This document shows positions 1 through 9,695 of a DNA stretch of 9,839 nucleotides, one piece after another. The stretch is from Robiginitomaculum sp. (GTDB lineage: Bacteria > Pseudomonadota > Alphaproteobacteria > Caulobacterales > Maricaulaceae), in NCBI GenBank assembly GCA_021647805.1, contig JAKITZ010000079.1, forward strand, positions 1-9,839. Direction: 5' to 3'. The translations under genes were made by a program, and so were the position numbers. The notes beneath the pieces were generated by a model. It made no database searches, was not told the DNA's origin, and saw only the letters and a program-made list of their open reading frames with translations. How positions within the stretch are numbered: position 1 is the first letter of the stretch; the number at the start of each line of letters is the position of its first letter.

Positions 1-607
1 TCTCCCCCAAGCCATGGCAGTTTGCTATCCATGCTTGGCGTATTGGTGCAAACCCTTGATCCTGCCAGATGCTTACCCATTTCTCAAAACTTTCTATTAA
101 ACTAAGCAATACCTCAGACGGTTTGATTGCTTGCTCTGTCTTGCAAAAATCAACCAAGCAAGAAGTTTTACGCCCCGGAATTTTAGGCGCCTGTGATAAA
201 TTGATACCAATGCCTATCACCAAAATATTTTGCCCTTGTTGTTTGCCGCCATGGCTTTCCAGCAAAATACCGCAAAGCTTTCCACCATTAAGCAACACAT
301 CATTTGGCCACTTTAACAATAATTGCTCATTGGCCACAAATGGAGCTATCGCATCGATAACGGCTAATGCGGCAGCAAATCCCAGTTCGGCCAATTTTGC
401 CGGTGGCGCAGTAAATGAGTAAAACCCGCTGGCGTATAAATTGCCTTTTTGCCCAAGCCATGAGCGGTTAAGCCGTCCCCGGCCATTAGTTTGGTAATCA
501 GCCAACACCCATAAAGGTTGCTCGCAGCCTGCATCGGCAAGACGCAAACATTCGCTATTGGTGCTATCAATCTCGGCAAAGTGCCGGATCGCAGTTGGAT
601 TAGCCAT
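1..607 (-). CDS. birA: Biotin--[acetyl-CoA-carboxylase] ligase, 3' end cut by window edge
   Basis: Cytoplasmic enzyme that activates biotin with ATP to biotinyl-AMP and transfers it to the lysine of biotin carrier domains, such as that of acetyl-CoA carboxylase. About 202 residues are visible. Seen: DSTN near residues 14-17; the biotinyl-AMP loop GRGR at 42-45; KWPNDV at 99-104; GKLCGILLE around 109-117, with the active-site-type lysine 110; IGIGINL at 131-137. The protein starts directly at the catalytic domain, so it lacks the N-terminal helix-turn-helix of E. coli BirA and should be a ligase only, not a repressor. The frame is open to base 1, ending in a family-like 'GLGE'. About 50 C-terminal residues (the small SH3-like domain) are inferred to lie outside. 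The ATG at 607 overlaps the last 8 bases of nuoN (ATGGCTAA), and no Shine-Dalgarno sequence is visible, so translation is probably coupled to nuoN. The loop reads GRGRLN where many family members have GRGRRG. Confidence 0.93.
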   Translation of the reverse strand, partial: MANPTAIRHFAEIDSTNSECLRLADAGCEQPLWVLADYQTNGRGRLNRSWLGQKGNLYASGFYSFTAPPAKLAELGFAAALAVIDAIAPFVANEQLLLKWPNDVLLNGGKLCGILLESHGGKQQGQNILVIGIGINLSQAPKIPGRKTSCLVDFCKTEQAIKPSEVLLSLIESFEKWVSIWQDQGFAPIRQAWIANCHGLGE

Positions 608-2054
608 TAACAAGAAATAGTGAAGCAGCGACAGTTTGCGACCATTCCATCAGAGCCGGCAGCAACCAAATAGCTCCTGGAAGCATCAGTACCGCACTTA
701 ACGCAACCACGGCTCCTTGACTAAACTTCACTGGTACAAATTCAACGGCAGGCTCATCGAACCAGATTATTTTGACCAGTCGCAAATATACAAAAGCACC
801 AACCACACTGGCCACTGCACCGTAAATTGCCAGCCATGTAAGGTTCGCATCAACCGCAGCTACGAATATAAAATATTTACCAAAGAAGCCGGCAGCAGGT
901 GGCACACCAGCCACGGAGAACAGTAATATAGTCAAGGCCAGTGCCAATGCCGGTTTAGTCCGCGACAAGCCAGCAAGGTCTTCAATTTGTTCGACCATGC
1001 CTTCGGAGCGGCGCATTGCCAAGATACAAGCAAACACGCCTAATGTTGAAATTAAATACAACACCATAAAGAACAATAATCCGCTCATGCCGGATATAGT
1101 TCCTGTAGCCAGAGCAATCATTGCATAGCCCATATTGGCAATCGACGAATAGGCCATCAACCGTTTGATGTTTTTTTGCTGTATTGCGCCCAGATAACCG
1201 ACAGTCAACGAAAGCACACTAATGGCAATTATCACTTGTTGCCAATCAGCAATCATCGCCAAGAACGGCTCAAACAAAATCCGGGCAATCAATATAATTG
1301 CTGCAATTTTTGGAGCTACCGAGAAAAACGCGGTTACTGGTGTTGGCGCACCCTCATAAACATCTGGTGTCCACATGTGAAACGGAGCCGCCGAGACCTT
1401 AAAGGCCAAACCACATAACAAAAATACAATACCGATCATCAGGCCAATAGAGCCGCCATTTGCCACGACCTCATAAATACCATCAAAGCGCGTTGCGCCT
1501 GAGAAGCCATATATCAGTGATGCGCCATACAGTAATAACCCCGAAGACAATGCACCAAGCACAAAGTATTTCAAACCGGACTCAGATGAACGCAAACTGT
1601 CGCGGTTACTGGCAGCCAACACATAAAGTGCTAAGCTTTGCATCTCGACACCGATATAAAGCGACAATAAATCATTGGCCGAGACCATAATCATCATGCC
1701 AAGAGCAGCGAACAGATATAATATAGCAAATTCAGGGCTAAGCCGGTTTTCGGTTTTCAAATAACCATAAGCCAATAGCAAGCTAAACGCAGTGGCCAGC
1801 AAAGCAATAAACTTGCCAAATACAGCTAGGTAATCCAGCTTCAAAGCGCCGGCGAACAGCTCTTTTGAACCTTCATCAGGGATTTTATATAACACCAAGC
1901 CAGCAGCCACTACCAGCACAACAATAGCTGCCAAATTAACCGTGGAAGTCATTTTACGACCACCAAAGGCTCCGAGCAATAACAAAATCAAAGCAGATAA
2001 AACCAGAAACACTTCTGGCAACATCAAAGAAATATTAAATACCAGATCAGTCAC
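600..2054 (-). CDS. nuoN: NADH-quinone oxidoreductase subunit N (complex I, antiporter-like)
   Basis: Membrane subunit of complex I, one of three Mrp-antiporter-like subunits that move protons across the cytoplasmic membrane. It has 484 residues, within the usual range, and is hydrophobic throughout with about 14 predicted membrane spans. Seen: the conserved glutamate in [12 protein letters not shown] (Glu137), the lysine in [14 protein letters not shown] (Lys219) followed by VYEGAPTPV and Lys249 at the end of SVAPK, and [10 protein letters not shown] further on. These match the proton-channel residues known from the family. The start is GTG at 2054, inside the end of nuoM (overlap GTGACTGA, 8 bases). 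A strong AGGAGG lies 5 bases upstream, which supports this start. The TAA at 600-602 lies within the start of birA. Nothing is truncated or unusual. Identification is secure from the motifs and from its place after nuoM. Confidence 0.98.
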   Translation of the reverse strand: MTDLVFNISLMLPEVFLVLSALILLLLGAFGGRKMTSTVNLAAIVVLVVAAGLVLYKIPDEGSKELFAGALKLDYLAVFGKFIALLATAFSLLLAYGYLKTENRLSPEFAILYLFAALGMMIMVSANDLLSLYIGVEMQSLALYVLAASNRDSLRSSESGLKYFVLGALSSGLLLYGASLIYGFSGATRFDGIYEVVANGGSIGLMIGIVFLLCGLAFKVSAAPFHMWTPDVYEGAPTPVTAFFSVAPKIAAIILIARILFEPFLAMIADWQQVIIAISVLSLTVGYLGAIQQKNIKRLMAYSSIANMGYAMIALATGTISGMSGLLFFMVLYLISTLGVFACILAMRRSEGMVEQIEDLAGLSRTKPALALALTILLFSVAGVPPAAGFFGKYFIFVAAVDANLTWLAIYGAVASVVGAFVYLRLVKIIWFDEPAVEFVPVKFSQGAVVALSAVLMLPGAIWLLPALMEWSQTVAASLFLVNG

Positions 2055-3573
2055 CGGCTCCTCCTATTGGTGCAGCCAATGCTAACCCCGCATCTATTCG
2101 TTCAATCAATGCCTCAACAGCTGGCCCGGTAATATCAGTAACCAATGCCGGCATTAAACCCATAACCAATGTTGCCACCACCAATGGCGCAAACATTATT
2201 ATTTCTTTTTTTGTCACATCAGTGATCCCTACCAATTTTTCATTGACCATTTCCCCGAATATGACCTCTCGGTACAAGTTCAAGGAGTAAATAGCCGAAA
2301 GGATAATTCCGGTTGTTGCGCCAAATGCCACCCAAGTATTAACTTGGAACACTCCGACCAAGGTCAATATTTCACCAATGAAACCCGATGTTGCCGGCAA
2401 GCCGACATTGGCCATGGTGAACAGCATAAAGATTGCGGCATAAATTGGCATTCGATGTACCAATCCGCCATAGGCTGCAATTTCACGGGTATGTATACGG
2501 TCGTAGATCACCCCGACAATCAAAAATAAAGCCGCAGAAATTATCCCATGACTTAGCATTTGGAACATCGCCCCTTGCAGGCCGATAAAGTTCATAGCGA
2601 ACAAGCCCATGGTAACAAAGCCCATGTGTGCCACTGATGAATAAGCAATCAGCTTTTTCATATCAGTTTGTCGAAATGCCACCAGCGAGGTGTAAATAAT
2701 AGCGATCACCGACAAGCCCAACACCATTGGCGCAAAGGTTTGCGATGCTATTGGGAACATAGGCAATGAAAAGCGGATAAACCCATAACCGCCCATTTTA
2801 AGCAACACACCGGCCAACACCACAGAACCAGCAGTTGGTGCTTGAACATGGGCATCGGGCAGCCAAGTATGTACCGGCCACATTGGTAATTTTACTGCAA
2901 AGCTGGCGAAAAATGCCAACCACAACCATATTTGCAATCCGGGATCAAAATCAAAGGCCAGCAATTCGACAATATTCGAGGTTCCGGCAATTGAAATCAT
3001 AGTGATGATCGCAATCAGCATCAATAATGAGCCAAGCAAGGTGTATAAGAAGAATTTGAATGATGCATAGACCCGGTTATCGCCACCCCAAATACCGATA
3101 ATTAGATACATTGGGATCAAGCCAGCCTCAAAAAATACGTAAAACATTACGATGTCTAACGAGCAAAACACACCGATCATCAAGGTTTCAAGTACCAAAA
3201 ACGCAATCATGTATTCGGTTACGCGCTTTTTAATCACCCCCATCGAGGCAATAAAACAAAGCGGCATCAAAAACGTGGTCAACAATACCAGCAAAATGGA
3301 AATGCCATCGACACCCATCCGGTAATGAAAACCGGCAAACCAGCTTACATCTTCAACCAGCTGGAACCCGGGGTCTGCGGGATTGAACTCGATCAACACC
3401 AATATCGACAAAGCAAAAGTAAACAACGAAGTTACCAAAGCTACAGCCGGTGCATTGCGTTCGACAATACCTTTGTCGTCAGCTCGTGCAAAAGCCTTAA
3501 ACAATAGCAACAATAATGCGCCGATCACCGGCGTGAATGTTGTCAGTGATAATAAATACGGTAAATCACTCAC
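2047..3573 (-). CDS. nuoM: NADH-quinone oxidoreductase subunit M (complex I, antiporter-like)
   Basis: Second of the three antiporter-like proton-translocating membrane subunits of complex I. It has 508 residues, normal for the family, with about 14 membrane spans. Seen: Glu149 in [15 protein letters not shown], Lys228 in [16 protein letters not shown] followed by [11 protein letters not shown], Lys259 in [10 protein letters not shown], and the later [14 protein letters not shown]. All are hallmark residues of the proton path. The start is GTG at 3573 with GGAGG 8 bases upstream (3582-3586). It begins one base after the nuoL stop, and its own TGA lies inside the start of nuoN. The last codons (Gly-Gly-Ala-Gly-Asp) also carry the nuoN ribosome binding site, so this tail does double duty. 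The frame is intact with no sign of transfer. Confidence 0.98.
   Translation of the reverse strand: MSDLPYLLSLTTFTPVIGALLLLLFKAFARADDKGIVERNAPAVALVTSLFTFALSILVLIEFNPADPGFQLVEDVSWFAGFHYRMGVDGISILLVLLTTFLMPLCFIASMGVIKKRVTEYMIAFLVLETLMIGVFCSLDIVMFYVFFEAGLIPMYLIIGIWGGDNRVYASFKFFLYTLLGSLLMLIAIITMISIAGTSNIVELLAFDFDPGLQIWLWLAFFASFAVKLPMWPVHTWLPDAHVQAPTAGSVVLAGVLLKMGGYGFIRFSLPMFPIASQTFAPMVLGLSVIAIIYTSLVAFRQTDMKKLIAYSSVAHMGFVTMGLFAMNFIGLQGAMFQMLSHGIISAALFLIVGVIYDRIHTREIAAYGGLVHRMPIYAAIFMLFTMANVGLPATSGFIGEILTLVGVFQVNTWVAFGATTGIILSAIYSLNLYREVIFGEMVNEKLVGITDVTKKEIIMFAPLVVATLVMGLMPALVTDITGPAVEALIERIDAGLALAAPIGGAGD
2060..2065 (-). promoter_or_regulatory. Strong ribosome binding site of nuoN inside nuoM
   Basis: AGGAGG on the minus strand, 5 bases before the GTG start of nuoN at 2054. 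This full consensus may compensate for the weaker GTG start. The same bases encode glycines near the NuoM C-terminus. Confidence 0.85.
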
Positions 3574-3574
3574 C

Positions 3575-5626
3575 CTAATTCCCTCCCAGCCCGCGCATGA
3601 AACTCCATGTCACGAACCCGACCAATCCAATTAACATAACAAATGCATAGTGATAAACGTAACCTGATTGCAGTTTTGCAGCTTTTCGCGAGATAACAGC
3701 AGTAAGTGCCGCAAAACCATTTGGCCCAAGTCCATCAACTAGTTTTTGATCACCGATTTTCCAAAACAAATCGCCAAGCCTTTTAACATTCTTGACCAAA
3801 ACTGCGTCATATAACTCGTCAAAATACCATTTATTATACAAAAATGGATGCAAAAATCTTGATTGATCCGCCCATTTTTTCGCCCGTCCTGGGTGCAAAA
3901 TATACAGCCAATATGAAAACGCAAAACCCAAAGCCATCGCCGTAAATGGTGACCACAATACCCACAATGGGATATCATGATACCCGCCACCATGGTCTTC
4001 TTTTGTAGAAACCTCGCCAGCAATAGGGGTGTGATCTGTATCGACAGCATCTGTATCAACTTTCTCTGGATAACCAGCAAACACAGTTCCCTCAATCACC
4101 GTAGAGCCTTGCCAAAAATCAGCCGTGTATTTGCCGATAAAGTCCTTTTTGAACATAACGCCCGCAAATAACGCACCAATAGCCAATAAAGCCAATGGCA
4201 CCATCATTACCATCGGGCTTTCTTTGGCATGTTCAAACGTATGAGCATCGCCATTTGGCTTGCCGTGGAAAGTCATGAAGATCACTCGCCATGAATAAAA
4301 ACTGGTCATCAGTGCTGCAACGACTCCGACCCAAAACGCCAGATGTCCAAAGGTGCGCCCAGCATCTCCTGCCATCCACGCCCCTTCGATCACCGCATCT
4401 TTCGAGAAGAAGCCGGCAAACCCAAATGATGTTCCAGGGATGCCAAAGCCGGTTAAAGCTAACGTGCCAATTAACATGAATATCCAAGTAAACGGCATTT
4501 TGCGCCACAGACCGCCCATTTTACGCATGTCTTGTTCATGGTGCATGCCAACGATTACCGAGCCAGCTCCAAGGAACAATAACGCCTTAAAAAATGCGTG
4601 CGTGAACAGGTGAAACATCGCCACATTATACATACCAAGACCGGCGGCAAAAAACATGTAACCAAGCTGGCTACAAGTGGAATAAGCCACTACGCGCTTG
4701 ATGTCATTTTGCACCAAGCCAATGGTTGCAGCAAAAAATGCGGTTAATGCTCCGATGATTGTAACTATTGCCGATGTAACAGGAGCAGCATCGAAAATTG
4801 GCGCACAACGTACTATCAAAAACACGCCAGCCGTTACCATGGTTGCCGCATGGATCAATGCCGAAACCGGTGTTGGCCCTTCCATGGCATCAGGCAGCCA
4901 GACATGTAAGAAGAACTGAGCTGATTTACCCATTGCACCAACGAATAATAAAATGGCTATTAGTTCAATGGCGTTAAAATCGATGCCAAGGAAATTATAA
5001 ATCCTGTCTGAGTTGGCCGAAACAGCTGCAAAAACCGTATCAAATGACAAGGATCCAAAGACGGCGAATATCGCCATAATACCAAGAGCAAAGCCAAAAT
5101 CGCCAATTCGGTTGGTAACAAAGGCTTTAATCGCCGCAGCATTAGCGGTTGGTTTTTTATACCAAAACCCGATCAGCAAGTATGACGATAAACCAACACC
5201 TTCCCAGCCAAAGAACACCTGCATGAAATTATCAGATGTAACCAACATCAACATGAAAAAAGTAAACATCGACAAATAAGCAAAGAACCGCGCTTTATGC
5301 GGATCATCGGCCATATAGCCCCATGAATATATATGCACCAAGCACGAAACGAACGTCACCACCACCAACATAACAGCGGTTAAAGTATCAATGCGCAAAG
5401 TCCAATTGGCCTCAAACGAGCCGATAGCAAACCATCTAGCGACTTCTACGGTGGTTTCATGCCCCAGATAAGCAACATCATAAAAAGCATAAAACGACAG
5501 GAGCGCGGAAATTACCAGAAAAACAGTACTGGTGAGCTGTGCGCCGCGTTGCCCAACAAATCGTGGCAATAAGCCGGCGATAAACGCCCCCAATAACGGT
5601 AAGAATACAATGGCCAAATACATCAT
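3575..5626 (-). CDS. nuoL: NADH-quinone oxidoreductase subunit L (complex I, distal antiporter-like)
   Basis: The largest membrane subunit of complex I, at the distal end of the membrane arm. By family knowledge it carries the long lateral helix running along NuoM and NuoN. It has 683 residues, slightly long but normal for alphaproteobacteria. Seen: [19 protein letters not shown] with Glu142; [20 protein letters not shown] with Lys234 and His241; [34 protein letters not shown]; and a C-terminal region containing [13 protein letters not shown] before the final hydrophobic segment. A charged loop rich in Asp, Glu and His (around residues 540-570) precedes the C-terminal spans and looks lineage-variable. 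The start is one of two adjacent ATG codons. The first (5626) is 7 bases after the nuoK stop and best placed relative to AAGGGA at 5637-5642; the second is possible. The gene ends in TAG at 3575-3577, one base before the nuoM start. Confidence 0.98.
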   Translation of the reverse strand: MMYLAIVFLPLLGAFIAGLLPRFVGQRGAQLTSTVFLVISALLSFYAFYDVAYLGHETTVEVARWFAIGSFEANWTLRIDTLTAVMLVVVTFVSCLVHIYSWGYMADDPHKARFFAYLSMFTFFMLMLVTSDNFMQVFFGWEGVGLSSYLLIGFWYKKPTANAAAIKAFVTNRIGDFGFALGIMAIFAVFGSLSFDTVFAAVSANSDRIYNFLGIDFNAIELIAILLFVGAMGKSAQFFLHVWLPDAMEGPTPVSALIHAATMVTAGVFLIVRCAPIFDAAPVTSAIVTIIGALTAFFAATIGLVQNDIKRVVAYSTCSQLGYMFFAAGLGMYNVAMFHLFTHAFFKALLFLGAGSVIVGMHHEQDMRKMGGLWRKMPFTWIFMLIGTLALTGFGIPGTSFGFAGFFSKDAVIEGAWMAGDAGRTFGHLAFWVGVVAALMTSFYSWRVIFMTFHGKPNGDAHTFEHAKESPMVMMVPLALLAIGALFAGVMFKKDFIGKYTADFWQGSTVIEGTVFAGYPEKVDTDAVDTDHTPIAGEVSTKEDHGGGYHDIPLWVLWSPFTAMALGFAFSYWLYILHPGRAKKWADQSRFLHPFLYNKWYFDELYDAVLVKNVKRLGDLFWKIGDQKLVDGLGPNGFAALTAVISRKAAKLQSGYVYHYAFVMLIGLVGFVTWSFMRGLGGN
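3582..3586 (-). promoter_or_regulatory. Ribosome binding site of nuoM
   Basis: GGAGG on the minus strand, within the final glycine codons of nuoL and 8 bases before the GTG start at 3573. It supports use of the GTG. Confidence 0.75.
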
Positions 5627-5633
5627 TTTCGGC

Positions 5634-5945
5634 TCATCCCTTCATCATGTTAATATGATCGACGCTAATATCGCCGCGATTACGGAAATAAACCACCAAT
5701 ATGGCTAGTCCTACTGCCGCCTCAGCCGCAGCAACCGTCAAAATAAACAGCGCAAATACTTGTCCGGTCAAATCATTCAAATGCGCTGAAAAAGCAACAA
5801 AATTGATGTTTACCGCCAACAAAATCAACTCCACCGACATCAACACAATCACCACGTTTTTACGGTTCACAAAGATACCGAAAATACCGATGGTGAAAAT
5901 AATCGCCGAAACAGCTAGATAATGATGTATCCCAATTTCCATCAT
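5634..5945 (-). CDS. nuoK: NADH-quinone oxidoreductase subunit K
   Basis: Small three-span membrane subunit of complex I between the quinone-binding region and the antiporter-like subunits, homologous to MrpC and mitochondrial ND4L. It has 103 residues. Seen: [31 protein letters not shown] with the conserved membrane glutamate (Glu39), and [12 protein letters not shown] with a second one (Glu75). These correspond to E. coli Glu36 and Glu72, which are known to matter for coupled proton transfer. The C-terminus INMMKG is typical. The protein begins with two Met codons: the first ATG (5945) overlaps the nuoJ stop as ATGA, and the second starts at 5942. GAGGG at 5952-5956 suits either start. The overlap indicates translational coupling with nuoJ. 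Confidence 0.98.
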   Translation of the reverse strand: MMEIGIHHYLAVSAIIFTIGIFGIFVNRKNVVIVLMSVELILLAVNINFVAFSAHLNDLTGQVFALFILTVAAAEAAVGLAILVVYFRNRGDISVDHINMMKG

Positions 5946-6559
5946 GATAATCCCTCACCTGGCTTTACATCGATAAGCTCTAACCCATCTTTTGGAGTAC
6001 GAGCGACCTGATCAGAAACATTTTGCCGCTTTACGCCTTTCTTCTTGTTTAGGGTAAGCATAATCGCACCGATCATTGCCACCAAAAGAATAAGCCCTGC
6101 TGCCTCAAAGAAAAATGCAAAGTCAGTATATAACACCAAGCCAAAAGCCTCGATATTACTAACCCCCTGCTCTATTGGCACTTGTGCGCTAAAGTTTTCA
6201 GGCAGCCTAAATGTAGTTCCAAGCACTATCAATTCCACAGTCAATACAAACGCCAACAATCCTCCAAGCGGTAAATATTGGGCAAAGCCCTGTTTCAGTT
6301 CGACAAAATCAACGTCCAACATCATCACCACAAACAAGAACAGTACCGCCACCGCTCCTACATAAACAATCACCAACAGCAATGCTAAAAACTCCGCCCC
6401 TAACATCACAAATAATGCAGCCGCCGAAAAGAAAGTCATAATTAAAAACAACACTGAACGCACCGGATTACGGGCGATTACCACCATCAAAGCACAGATA
6501 CAAGCCGTTGATGCAAATAGGTAAAATGCTATTGCAGGCAAGACAGTTCCAATTTCCAT
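5942..6559 (-). CDS. nuoJ: NADH-quinone oxidoreductase subunit J
   Basis: Five-span membrane subunit of complex I (ND6 homologue) next to NuoH, NuoK and NuoA; its third helix is implicated in coupling quinone reduction to proton movement. It has 205 residues, usual for the alphaproteobacterial type. Seen: [21 protein letters not shown] at about 30-50 and the hallmark third helix [21 protein letters not shown] at 61-81. Also seen are a loop with [16 protein letters not shown] and a last span ending [10 protein letters not shown] near residue 170. A charged hydrophilic tail of about 35 residues follows. The ATG at 6559 has GGAG 7 bases upstream (6567-6570) and lies 17 bases after nuoI, the widest gap in the cluster. 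No promoter is evident in that gap. The stop codon overlaps the nuoK start. Confidence 0.98.
   Translation of the reverse strand: MEIGTVLPAIAFYLFASTACICALMVVIARNPVRSVLFLIMTFFSAAALFVMLGAEFLALLLVIVYVGAVAVLFLFVVMMLDVDFVELKQGFAQYLPLGGLLAFVLTVELIVLGTTFRLPENFSAQVPIEQGVSNIEAFGLVLYTDFAFFFEAAGLILLVAMIGAIMLTLNKKKGVKRQNVSDQVARTPKDGLELIDVKPGEGLS
5952..5956 (-). promoter_or_regulatory. Ribosome binding site of nuoK
   Basis: GAGGG on the minus strand, 6 bases before the first nuoK ATG (5945) and 9 before the second (5942). Both spacings work, so it does not decide between the tandem starts. Confidence 0.6.
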
Positions 6560-6566
6560 ATCAGTT

Positions 6567-6570
6567 CTCC
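6567..6570 (-). promoter_or_regulatory. Ribosome binding site of nuoJ
   Basis: GGAG on the minus strand, 7 bases before the nuoJ ATG at 6559, within the 17-base gap after nuoI. The gap holds little else and no promoter is visible. Confidence 0.75.
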
Positions 6571-6576
6571 AGCTCC

Positions 6577-7065
6577 CTAGCGATAGGGTGCATCTAGCTC
6601 CAAATTCTTTGCAATTTCACGTTCCCAGCGATCACCATTAGCCAGTAAACGATCTTTGTCATAAAATAATTCTTCTCTGGTCTCGGTAGCAAATTCAAAA
6701 TTTGGCCCCTCAACAATTGCATCAACTGGGCAGGCTTCTTGGCAATATCCACAGTAAATGCATTTCGTCATATCAATGTCATAACGGGTTGTGCGCCTAG
6801 AGCCATCATCACGAGGCACGGCATCAATTGTAATGGCCTGCGCCGGACAAATAGCTTCGCACAATTTACAACCAATACAGCGTTCTTCGCCATTGGCATA
6901 ACGCCGTAAAGCATGTTCGCCACGAAAACGAGGCGATAACGGCCCCTTTTCAAACGGATAATTCAATGTCGCTTTCGGGCGGAAGAAATATTTCATTCCC
7001 AAGCCAAATGCCTGAATGAAATCCAGCAAAAAGAAACTACGAACAAATAATAAAGCGCGGTTCAT
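6577..7065 (-). CDS. nuoI: NADH-quinone oxidoreductase subunit I (two 4Fe-4S clusters)
   Basis: Peripheral-arm subunit (TYKY homologue) holding clusters N6a and N6b, which relay electrons towards the terminal cluster N2 in NuoB. It has 162 residues with the chosen start. Seen: an N-terminal amphipathic region ending [26 protein letters not shown]; the first 8Fe ferredoxin motif CxxCxxCxxxCP with Cys63, 66, 69 and 73; the second with Cys102, 105, 108 and 112; and the conserved [13 protein letters not shown] and [10 protein letters not shown] tail. All eight cluster cysteines are present. The frame is also open upstream to a TTG at 7086 and an ATG at 7077, both inside nuoH. The ATG at 7065 is preferred because GGAG (7072-7075) sits 6 bases before it and the resulting N-terminus MNRA matches the family. 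It starts one base after the nuoH stop. Confidence 0.97.
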   Translation of the reverse strand: MNRALLFVRSFFLLDFIQAFGLGMKYFFRPKATLNYPFEKGPLSPRFRGEHALRRYANGEERCIGCKLCEAICPAQAITIDAVPRDDGSRRTTRYDIDMTKCIYCGYCQEACPVDAIVEGPNFEFATETREELFYDKDRLLANGDRWEREIAKNLELDAPYR

Positions 7066-7066
7066 A

Positions 7067-8122
7067 TCAAGCTCCATTGATGACAAATGTCACCCATGCT
7101 CCAACCAAAGCAACGGCGATTAGAGTCATAGGTAAGAATATTTTCCAGCCCAGCCGCATAAGCTGGTCATAGCGGTATCTCGGCACAATCGCCTTAACCA
7201 TGGAAAACATGAAAAACACACAGCAAACCTTGATTGCAAACCAAAGCACTGGCGGCAACCAAGTAAACGGCGCAAAATCAAACGGTGCATGCCAACCACC
7301 CAAGAACAAAAGGGTAATCAAAGCACACATCATCACGATGTTCAGGTATTCACCTATCATAAATAACAGATAAAAAGTCGATGAATATTCAACTTGGTAA
7401 CCAGCGACTAATTCGGATTCTGCTTCTGGTAAATCAAACGGTGGTCTATTTGTTTCTGCCAATGCTGAGATAAAGAAAACAATCATCATCGGAAACATAA
7501 TCAAAGTAATTGGCGATAATGCAAAACCATTCCAGTGCCAAAAACCACCGGTCTGCGCCTCGACAATAACCGTTAGATTTAACGAGCCACTTAGCAATAA
7601 AACCGTAATCAACACCAAACCAATAGTTACTTCATACGAAATCATCTGCGCCGTAGATCGCATAGCACCTAAAAACGCATATTTGGAATTTGAAGCCCAA
7701 CCGCCAAGTATAACGCCGTACACGCCAAGCGACGAAATCGCCAAAATATACAAAACACCCAAGTTCAGATCAGTAATAACCCACCCCGGAGCCACCGGAA
7801 TAACCGCCCAAGTAATAAACGCCATCAATAGTGTCAAAACCGGTGCAAGAGCATAAATTGGCTTATCAACCCCGGCAGGAATGACCGCTTCTTTGAATAC
7901 GAACTTCAGGAAATCGGCAAACGATTGCAACAAGCCAAACGCACCCACCACATTGGGACCTTTGCGCATTTGCACTGCCGCCCAGATTTTACGATCAGCC
8001 AGCAACAAAAATGCCAATGAAATCAACAACACCGCTACATAAGCCAGAATGATCAGGGTTTTAACAATGAACCAACCAAGCGGGGTATTTGTATCAAAAA
8101 GCATGGTGAAAAATTCAGCCAT
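7067..8122 (-). CDS. nuoH: NADH-quinone oxidoreductase subunit H
   Basis: Membrane subunit (ND1 homologue) that with NuoB and NuoD forms the quinone-binding chamber and starts the proton path into the membrane arm. It has 351 residues with about eight membrane spans, usual for the family. Seen: [19 protein letters not shown] at about 42-60 and [15 protein letters not shown] at 64-78. Further on come [20 protein letters not shown] at 140-159, the acidic quinone-chamber loop [20 protein letters not shown] at 223-242 with YSS following, and [14 protein letters not shown] near 314-327. The ATG at 8122 follows the nuoG stop by 4 bases, with GGAG 7 bases upstream inside the end of nuoG. The TGA at 7067 is one base before nuoI. 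Intact and ordinary. Confidence 0.98.
   Translation of the reverse strand: MAEFFTMLFDTNTPLGWFIVKTLIILAYVAVLLISLAFLLLADRKIWAAVQMRKGPNVVGAFGLLQSFADFLKFVFKEAVIPAGVDKPIYALAPVLTLLMAFITWAVIPVAPGWVITDLNLGVLYILAISSLGVYGVILGGWASNSKYAFLGAMRSTAQMISYEVTIGLVLITVLLLSGSLNLTVIVEAQTGGFWHWNGFALSPITLIMFPMMIVFFISALAETNRPPFDLPEAESELVAGYQVEYSSTFYLLFMIGEYLNIVMMCALITLLFLGGWHAPFDFAPFTWLPPVLWFAIKVCCVFFMFSMVKAIVPRYRYDQLMRLGWKIFLPMTLIAVALVGAWVTFVINGA
7072..7075 (-). promoter_or_regulatory. Ribosome binding site that decides the nuoI start
   Basis: GGAG on the minus strand, 6 bases before the ATG at 7065 and inside the end of nuoH. It favours this ATG over the upstream in-frame ATG at 7077 and TTG at 7086, since it would fall inside the coding region of those longer versions. 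Confidence 0.8.
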
Positions 8123-8126
8123 AATA

Positions 8127-9695
8127 TTACTCCGCCGCCTCTAATTGCGCCACTTGCGAGCTTGCACATTCAGCCATCACCGCACTGGACCTGGCGATTG
8201 GGTTACTGAACCAGAAAGACTTATCCGAAGGGCCAAAAGTCGCCGCCTTCATTTTGCCGGCTTTGCCTATTTTTGCGGGATCAAAAGTAGATTTACTTGG
8301 CTTGGGAAAAGTCGCCCTCAAAGATTTCACATCATCATAAGGTAATGTACGCCCAACAACATCCGACAATGCACGAATAATTTTCCAATCCTCTTTGGCC
8401 TCACCCTTTGGTGCAACCGCTTGCCTTGTTTGTTGCCAACGCCCCTCAGTATTAGCAAAAGTTGCGTTTTTCTCCGTATAAGCAGCGCTAGGTAAGATCA
8501 CATCAGCCCGATGCGCGCCAGCATCGCCATGGCTGCCTTGGTAAATCACAAATGCGTCCCCAGTGCGATCCATGTCCAGCTCATCAGCACCAAGTAAAAA
8601 CAAGGTATCCAATTCGCCAGATTGCGCGGCATTCAACATACTGTCCGTATCAAGACCGTCTTTTAGCGGTAAAAAGCCCATATCCAACGCACCGACCCGT
8701 GCAGCTGTCCCGTGTAAGACATTAAAGCCATTCCAGTCTTCGGTTACCACATTCCATTTTGCCGCCAACTTACCAGCAGCACGCAATATTTGCGCCCCAT
8801 CAGCACGACTAAGCGCGTCCATACCAATAATAATCATTGGTCTTTTGGCTTTGCGCATTGCGCTCATAAACGGATTCTTCTTGCCATCAAAATCAAGCAA
8901 ATCATCCGGTTTATTACCAAGATGAGTATATGGGTAGGCTAAATCAGCCTTCGCGCCAACAAGACCAATTTCAGCATTATTTTGCAACCAAGCCTTACGA
9001 ATACGAGCATTTAATATTGCTGCTTCATGGCGGGGGTTAGTACCAATCAACAAAATTGCATCGGCAGTATCAATCGCGGCAATACCAGAGTTAAACAAAT
9101 AACCCTCACGCCCCTGTTCGCCTATTTTAGCACCGTCTTGGCGACAATCCATTGAGCGCACACCCAATGCTTCCAGTAAGTCTTTTAACGCTTTAACGCT
9201 TTCCATATCGGCCAAATCACCGGCGATTGCGCCAATTCGACTTGGCTCGCTTTTTAGTTTTTCTGCGACTAAAGTCAAAGCCTCGTCCCAACTGGCCGGG
9301 CGCAATTTGCCATTTTCACGAATGAATGGCTTATCCAAACGTTGACGCTTTAATCCGTCCCAAACAAAACGGGTTTTGTCGGATATCCATTCTTCATTGA
9401 TGTCCTCGTTCAAGCGCGGTTGAATCCGCATAACCTCAGTACCACGAGCATCAACACGAATGGCGCAGCCAAGGCCGTCCATAACATCGATGCTTTCGGT
9501 TTTACGCAATTCCCACGGCCTAGCATTAAACGCATAAGGACGTGAAGTAAGCGCGCCTACGGGACACAAATCAATAACATTACCGGACAATTCCGAGGTT
9601 AGGTTGGCTTGTAAATATGTAGTAATTTCAGCATGTTCGCCACGATTTACAAGGCCAAGCTCTTCAATACCGGCGACTTCGGAGATAAAGCGAAC
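8127..9695 (-). CDS. nuoG: NADH-quinone oxidoreductase subunit G, 5' end missing
   Basis: Peripheral-arm iron-sulfur subunit (75 kDa homologue), with N-terminal ferredoxin-type clusters and a molybdopterin-oxidoreductase-like domain that binds no cofactor in complex I. About 522 residues are credible. The frame enters as [14 protein letters not shown] at 9695 and continues into [19 protein letters not shown], whose Cys (codon 9564-9566) is the fourth ligand of the 4Fe-4S cluster called N4 in Thermus. Then come [64 protein letters not shown] and a final [13 protein letters not shown]. The CxxCxxxC ligands of the extra N7 cluster (E. coli, Thermus) are not present. The apparent start at 9590 is an internal TTG (Leu of ELSGN), not a true start. 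About 170 N-terminal residues are missing because the sequence becomes non-genomic-looking at 9696. TAA at 8127-8129. Confidence 0.95.
   Translation of the reverse strand, partial: VRFISEVAGIEELGLVNRGEHAEITTYLQANLTSELSGNVIDLCPVGALTSRPYAFNARPWELRKTESIDVMDGLGCAIRVDARGTEVMRIQPRLNEDINEEWISDKTRFVWDGLKRQRLDKPFIRENGKLRPASWDEALTLVAEKLKSEPSRIGAIAGDLADMESVKALKDLLEALGVRSMDCRQDGAKIGEQGREGYLFNSGIAAIDTADAILLIGTNPRHEAAILNARIRKAWLQNNAEIGLVGAKADLAYPYTHLGNKPDDLLDFDGKKNPFMSAMRKAKRPMIIIGMDALSRADGAQILRAAGKLAAKWNVVTEDWNGFNVLHGTAARVGALDMGFLPLKDGLDTDSMLNAAQSGELDTLFLLGADELDMDRTGDAFVIYQGSHGDAGAHRADVILPSAAYTEKNATFANTEGRWQQTRQAVAPKGEAKEDWKIIRALSDVVGRTLPYDDVKSLRATFPKPSKSTFDPAKIGKAGKMKAATFGPSDKSFWFSNPIARSSAVMAECASSQVAQLEAAE
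8130..8133 (-). promoter_or_regulatory. Ribosome binding site of nuoH
   Basis: GGAG on the minus strand, 7 bases before the ATG at 8122, lying in the last sense codons of nuoG. It supports the annotated start and suggests nuoH is translated as ribosomes finish nuoG. Confidence 0.75.

Noticed and set aside
69..422. A 117-codon open frame on the plus strand antisense to birA
   Set aside because: It is a shadow: the minus strand encodes a clear biotin ligase with all motifs across the same bases, and the plus-strand translation has no recognisable domain or ribosome binding site.
364..579. A minus-strand open frame of 71 codons near the left end
   Set aside because: It lies in another frame of birA. 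The birA frame through the same bases gives GRGR and the rest of a family-like N-terminal domain, and this one gives nothing recognisable.
3739..4095. A 118-codon minus-strand frame inside nuoL
   Set aside because: Out-of-frame shadow of the NuoL C-terminal region. The NuoL frame is continuous and conserved through it.
6045..6365. A 106-codon plus-strand frame opposite nuoJ
   Set aside because: Antisense shadow over a conserved membrane protein. The Ser/Thr/Asn-rich translation is what the complement of hydrophobic codons gives.
6560..6576. Possible promoter or terminator in the 17-base gap between nuoI and nuoJ
   Set aside because: The gap is too short and has no hairpin, T-run or -35/-10 pair. 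It contains only the nuoJ ribosome binding site.
8563..8925. A 120-codon plus-strand frame opposite nuoG
   Set aside because: Antisense shadow with no motif and no plausible ribosome binding site. NuoG is well conserved across it.
8127..9590. nuoG as a complete 487-residue gene starting at 9590
   Set aside because: The codon at 9590 is TTG encoding Leu in the conserved ELSGN, and the frame continues upstream with clear NuoG sequence to 9695. This is a truncated gene, not a short variant.
1..9695. A hidden novel system, CRISPR array, mobile element or RNA gene
   Set aside because: Every base from 1 to 9695 is within or a few bases from a well-conserved nuo gene or birA. I saw no repeats, inverted ends, transposase or tRNA/rRNA-like segments on either strand.
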